Shown here piece by piece: positions 61,165 to 64,000 of a stretch of DNA of 64,000 nucleotides; the first letter of the stretch is position 1, and the number at the start of each line of letters is the position of its first letter. The stretch is from positions 7,750,001 through 7,814,000 of the forward strand of contig NZ_CP114413.1 of assembly GCF_027270315.1 (NCBI RefSeq). The letters run 5' to 3'. The translations under genes were made by a program, and so were the position numbers. The notes beneath the pieces were generated by a model, which saw only the letters and a program-made list of their open reading frames with translations, searched no databases and had not been told where the DNA came from. The DNA is from Streptomyces cinnabarinus (GTDB lineage: Bacteria > Actinomycetota > Actinomycetes > Streptomycetales > Streptomycetaceae).

Positions 61165-62502
61165 TTGACTTCTGACCTGCTGGCACCTCTCGACCTGGCG
61201 TTCTGGAACATCGAGTCCGAGCGGCACCCGATGCACCTCGGCGCCCTCGGGGTCTTCTCCGCGCACTCGCCCACGGCCGGGGCCCACGCCGCCGACCTGC
61301 TCGCGGCCCGCGCCGCGGCGGTCCCCGGACTGCGGATGCGGATCCGGGACGTGTGGCAGCCCCCGGGCTTCCGGCAGCCGCTCGCCTTCGGCGGCGCCGC
61401 CCGGGAACCCGCCCCGGACTTCGACCCGCTCGACCACGTACGGCTGCACGCCCCGGCCGACGACTTCCAGGAGGTCGCCGGACGCCTCATGCAGCGCCCG
61501 CTGGAGCGCGGCCGGCCGCCCTGGGAGGCGCATGTGCTGCCCGGCGCGGACGGGGCCTCCTTCGCGGTGCTCTTCAAGTTCCACCACGCCCTGGCCGACG
61601 GGCTGCGCGCGCTGACCCTCGCCGCGGCCGTCCTCGACCCGATGGACCTGCCCGAGCCCCGGCCCCGCCCCGCCGAGCCCGCTCGCGGGTTGCTGCCGGA
61701 CGTGCGCAAGCTGCCCGGCCTGGTCCGCGGCGCCCTGTCCGACGTGGGCCGGGCCCTGGACATCGGCGCCTCCGTCGCCGTATCGACCCTGGGAGCGCGC
61801 ACCACCGCGGCCCTCACCGCCGAGGGCAGCGGCACCCGGCGCACCGCCGGAGTCGTGATCGACCTCGACGATGTGCACCGGGTGCGCAAGGCCGTCGGCG
61901 GCACCGTCAACGACGTGCTGATCGCGGTCGTCGCCGGCGCGCTGCGGCGCTGGCTCGACGAGCGCGGGGACGGCAGCGAGGGCGTCACGCCGCGCGCCCT
62001 CATCCCGGTGTCCAAGCGCCGCCCGCGCACCGCGCACCCGCAGGGCAACCGGCTCTCCGGTTACCTGATGCGGCTGCCCGTCGACGACCCCGACCCGGTG
62101 CGCCGCCTGGGCACCGTCCGCGCGGCCATGGACCGCAACAAGGACGCGGGCCCGGGCCGCGGGGCGGGTGCCGTGGCGCTGCTCGCCGACCACGTCCCGG
62201 CGCTCGGCCACCGGCTCGGCGGCCCGCTGGTCAGCCAGGCGGCCCGGCTCTGGTTCGACATCCTGGTCACCAGCGTCCCGCTGCCCAGCCTCGGCCTGAA
62301 GCTCGGCGGCAACCCGGTCACCGCGGTCTTCCCCTACGCGCCCCTGGCCCGCGGCCAGTCCCTGGCGGTCGCCGTGTCGACGTACCGCGGGGCCGTCCAC
62401 TACGGCCTGGTGGCCGACGCGGAGGCGGTACCGGACCTCGACCTGCTCGCCGCGGCGCTCTCCGCCGAGGTGGAGACGCTGATCACCGCCTGCGACCCTT
62501 GA
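61165..62502 (+). CDS. WS/DGAT wax ester synthase/diacylglycerol acyltransferase
   Basis: A 445-residue acyltransferase. The catalytic HHxxxDG is FHHALADGL, and TVNDVLIAVVAGALRRWL with the PLPSLGL segment matches the family. It transfers acyl-CoA chains to diacylglycerol or long alcohols for storage-lipid formation. It starts with TTG 61165, seven bases after GAGGC. Common Streptomyces triacylglycerol producers carry several copies. Confidence 0.93.
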   Translation: MTSDLLAPLDLAFWNIESERHPMHLGALGVFSAHSPTAGAHAADLLAARAAAVPGLRMRIRDVWQPPGFRQPLAFGGAAREPAPDFDPLDHVRLHAPADDFQEVAGRLMQRPLERGRPPWEAHVLPGADGASFAVLFKFHHALADGLRALTLAAAVLDPMDLPEPRPRPAEPARGLLPDVRKLPGLVRGALSDVGRALDIGASVAVSTLGARTTAALTAEGSGTRRTAGVVIDLDDVHRVRKAVGGTVNDVLIAVVAGALRRWLDERGDGSEGVTPRALIPVSKRRPRTAHPQGNRLSGYLMRLPVDDPDPVRRLGTVRAAMDRNKDAGPGRGAGAVALLADHVPALGHRLGGPLVSQAARLWFDILVTSVPLPSLGLKLGGNPVTAVFPYAPLARGQSLAVAVSTYRGAVHYGLVADAEAVPDLDLLAAALSAEVETLITACDP

Positions 62503-62538
62503 CCTGACCGCTTTTTGGTCCTTACGCCCGGCGCTCCG

Positions 62539-62544
62539 TAGAAT
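62539..62544 (+). promoter_or_regulatory. Possible -10 of the SDR-like gene
   Basis: TAGAAT at 62539-62544 lies 63 bases upstream of the SDR-like gene start and is the best -10 match in the gap. The -35 is not clear. Confidence 0.35.
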
Positions 62545-62607
62545 TCCCCGTTCGAAAGCGGACGCGGTCGGAGCGCCGCACGGGTGAGCAGGGAAACGGC
62601 AGCGGCG

Positions 62608-64000
62608 ATGACGGTGACAGAGGAAGGCACGGCGACCACGGAAGAGGTCGTGTACGGCCCCGGCATCGACCCCGAGCGGCTGGCCGTGTGCCTCGGCGTG
62701 CTGGACGAGCTCGACCGGCTGGAGGTCGACCACCCCGACGCGATCGCCGTGCGCCGGGCCACCGCGGGCATCTACCGCACGGTCAAGCAGCGCCGCCGCC
62801 AGGAACGCCGGGCCGCCAAGACCGCCCACGACAAGTCGGTCACCGAGGCCACGGCGACCGGCTCCGCCCAGCGCATCGACGACGAGACCGAGGGCATCCT
62901 GCCGTCGTCGGTCACCGAGGCGGGGAGGATCGCGGGGATACTCCAGCGCCCGCGCTCCTGCTACACCTGCAAGACCCGGTACGTGGAAGTCGATTACTTC
63001 TACCACCAGCTCTGTCCGGAATGCGCCGCCCTGAATCGCACCAAGCGGGACGTCCGCGCCGACCTCAGCGGCAAGCGGGCCCTGCTCACCGGCGGCCGCG
63101 CCAAGATCGGCATGTACATCGCGCTGCGGCTGCTGCGCGACGGCGCGCACACCACCATCACCACGCGCTTCCCGAAGGACGCCATCCGCCGCTTCAAGGC
63201 CATGGACGACTCCGCGGACTGGATCCACCGCCTGGAGGTCGTCGGCATCGACCTGCGCGACCCGGCCCAGGCCGTCGCGCTCGCCGACCGGATGACCGAG
63301 GCCGGCCCGCTGGACATCCTGATCAACAACGCGACCCAGACGGTACGGCGGCTGCCGTCGGCCTACGGCGCGCTGGTGGAGGGCGAGTCCGCCCCGCTGC
63401 CCGCCGGTGAGCTCCCCGCCCACCAGGTCATCGGCGCCTTCAACTCCGGCGCGGTCGACGGCCTGACCGCGCTGCCGCTCGGAGGCTCCGGTCTGGACGC
63501 GCAGAAGGTGGCCGACCTCGCGCTGGTCGCCGGCAACGCCAGCGTGGAGCGGCACCGCGACGGCACCGCCATCGACGCGGGCGGCCTCGTCCCCGACGTC
63601 GTCGACACCAACACCTGGGTGCAGACCATCGAGCAGATCTCCCCGGTGGAGCTGCTCGAAACCCAGCTGTGCAACTACACGGCGCCGTTCATCCTGATCA
63701 GCAAGCTCCGCCCGGTGATGGCCGAGGCGGCGGCCAAGGCGGTCTCCGGGCGCGCGTACATCGTCAACGTGTCCGCGATGGAGGGTGTGTTCGGCCGCGG
63801 CTACAAGGGCGCGGGGCATCCGAACACCAACGCCGCCAAGGCGGCCATGAACATGGTGACCCGGACCAGCGCCCAGGAGATGTTCCAGTCCGACGGCATC
63901 CTCATGACCTCGGTGGACACCGGCTGGATCACCGACGAACGCCCCCACTACGACAAGCTCCGCCTCGCCGAGGAGGGCTTCCACGCCCCCCTCGACCTGG
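62608..64000 (+). CDS. SDR-like protein with zinc-ribbon insert (cut by right edge)
   Basis: 464 codons are visible without a stop. Residues 1-110 are helical and charged. A CYTC...CPEC zinc-ribbon follows (about 113-136). Then comes an SDR Rossmann domain with the cofactor loop LLTGGRAKIGMYIALRLLRD, NNATQ and VNVSAMEGVFGRGYKG. At the catalytic YxxxK the sequence is TNAAK, so the usual tyrosine is a threonine. It may be a non-classical oxidoreductase or a cofactor-binding regulator. ATG 62608 has GGGAAA about 13 bases upstream. Confidence 0.88.
   Translation, partial: MTVTEEGTATTEEVVYGPGIDPERLAVCLGVLDELDRLEVDHPDAIAVRRATAGIYRTVKQRRRQERRAAKTAHDKSVTEATATGSAQRIDDETEGILPSSVTEAGRIAGILQRPRSCYTCKTRYVEVDYFYHQLCPECAALNRTKRDVRADLSGKRALLTGGRAKIGMYIALRLLRDGAHTTITTRFPKDAIRRFKAMDDSADWIHRLEVVGIDLRDPAQAVALADRMTEAGPLDILINNATQTVRRLPSAYGALVEGESAPLPAGELPAHQVIGAFNSGAVDGLTALPLGGSGLDAQKVADLALVAGNASVERHRDGTAIDAGGLVPDVVDTNTWVQTIEQISPVELLETQLCNYTAPFILISKLRPVMAEAAAKAVSGRAYIVNVSAMEGVFGRGYKGAGHPNTNAAKAAMNMVTRTSAQEMFQSDGILMTSVDTGWITDERPHYDKLRLAEEGFHAPLDL

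Overview
The window is high-GC DNA with very strong third-position G/C bias, many GTG and a few TTG starts, four-base ATGA/GTGA stop-start overlaps and Tat-secreted enzymes. The gene content (monomeric isocitrate dehydrogenase, GlgA/GlgC, WS/DGAT acyltransferase, an Rpf-LysM-M23 cell-wall protein, NB-ARC/TPR proteins) points to a Streptomyces chromosome, probably an arm-proximal part. No tRNA, rRNA, CRISPR array, transposase or phage gene was recognised.

Layout. 1-3.2 kb: a TPR gene running off the left edge, divergent from a three-gene coupled unit (cytoplasmic subtilase, ECF-like sigma factor, small acidic protein). 3.1-6.2 kb: P450, N-formylglutamate amidohydrolase-like enzyme, DinB-like protein and a small Tat-exported protein. 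6.4-11.5 kb: NADP isocitrate dehydrogenase, secreted M1 metallopeptidase, MscS channel. 11.8-16.9 kb: a two-gene NLR-like system, made of a 158-residue partner and a 1547-residue NB-ARC/TPR protein ending in a HExxH (2-oxoglutarate peptide hydroxylase-like) domain. 16.9-30.4 kb: crotonase, LPG-synthase-type membrane protein, an ABC exporter behind a SoxR-type promoter, a GH2 enzyme with a LamG insert, a lipid-kinase-like protein, an EF-G paralogue with a leader-peptide ORF, an MFS exporter and a small secreted protein. 30.5-33.2 kb: an AurF-type diiron oxygenase with a ferredoxin/NADPH-reductase fusion.

33.7-45.3 kb is a respiratory nitrogen-oxide island: hemerythrin-DUF2249 protein, two paralogous Cys-containing HTH regulators, an NnrS-like membrane protein, a membrane-anchored copper nitrite reductase fusion, a DGC zinc-site protein and a quinol NO reductase with a small membrane partner. 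Together they would reduce nitrite to NO and then to N2O. A cobalamin riboswitch and cobT sit between the nitrite and NO reductase halves.

45.7-52 kb is a worn accessory stretch: a truncated AbiEii-like toxin with an intact partner, a uridine-kinase-like gene, an SRPBCC/MmyB-type regulator pair, a secreted beta-propeller protein, a carboxylesterase remnant and a frameshifted unknown gene. 52-64 kb returns to housekeeping and metabolic genes: panD, GNAT, Asp/Glu racemase-like protein, a proline-rich miniprotein, 6-phosphogluconate dehydrogenase, the Rpf-LysM-M23 protein, an EamA transporter, a FhuF-like Fe-S protein, glgA, glgC, WS/DGAT and an SDR-like protein cut by the right edge.

Most noteworthy: the NLR-HExxH pair with matching Gly-rich motifs, the TPR/subtilase/sigma module, the SoxR-type leaderless promoter, the EF-G leader ORF, and the nitrite/NO reductase island with its leaderless regulators.
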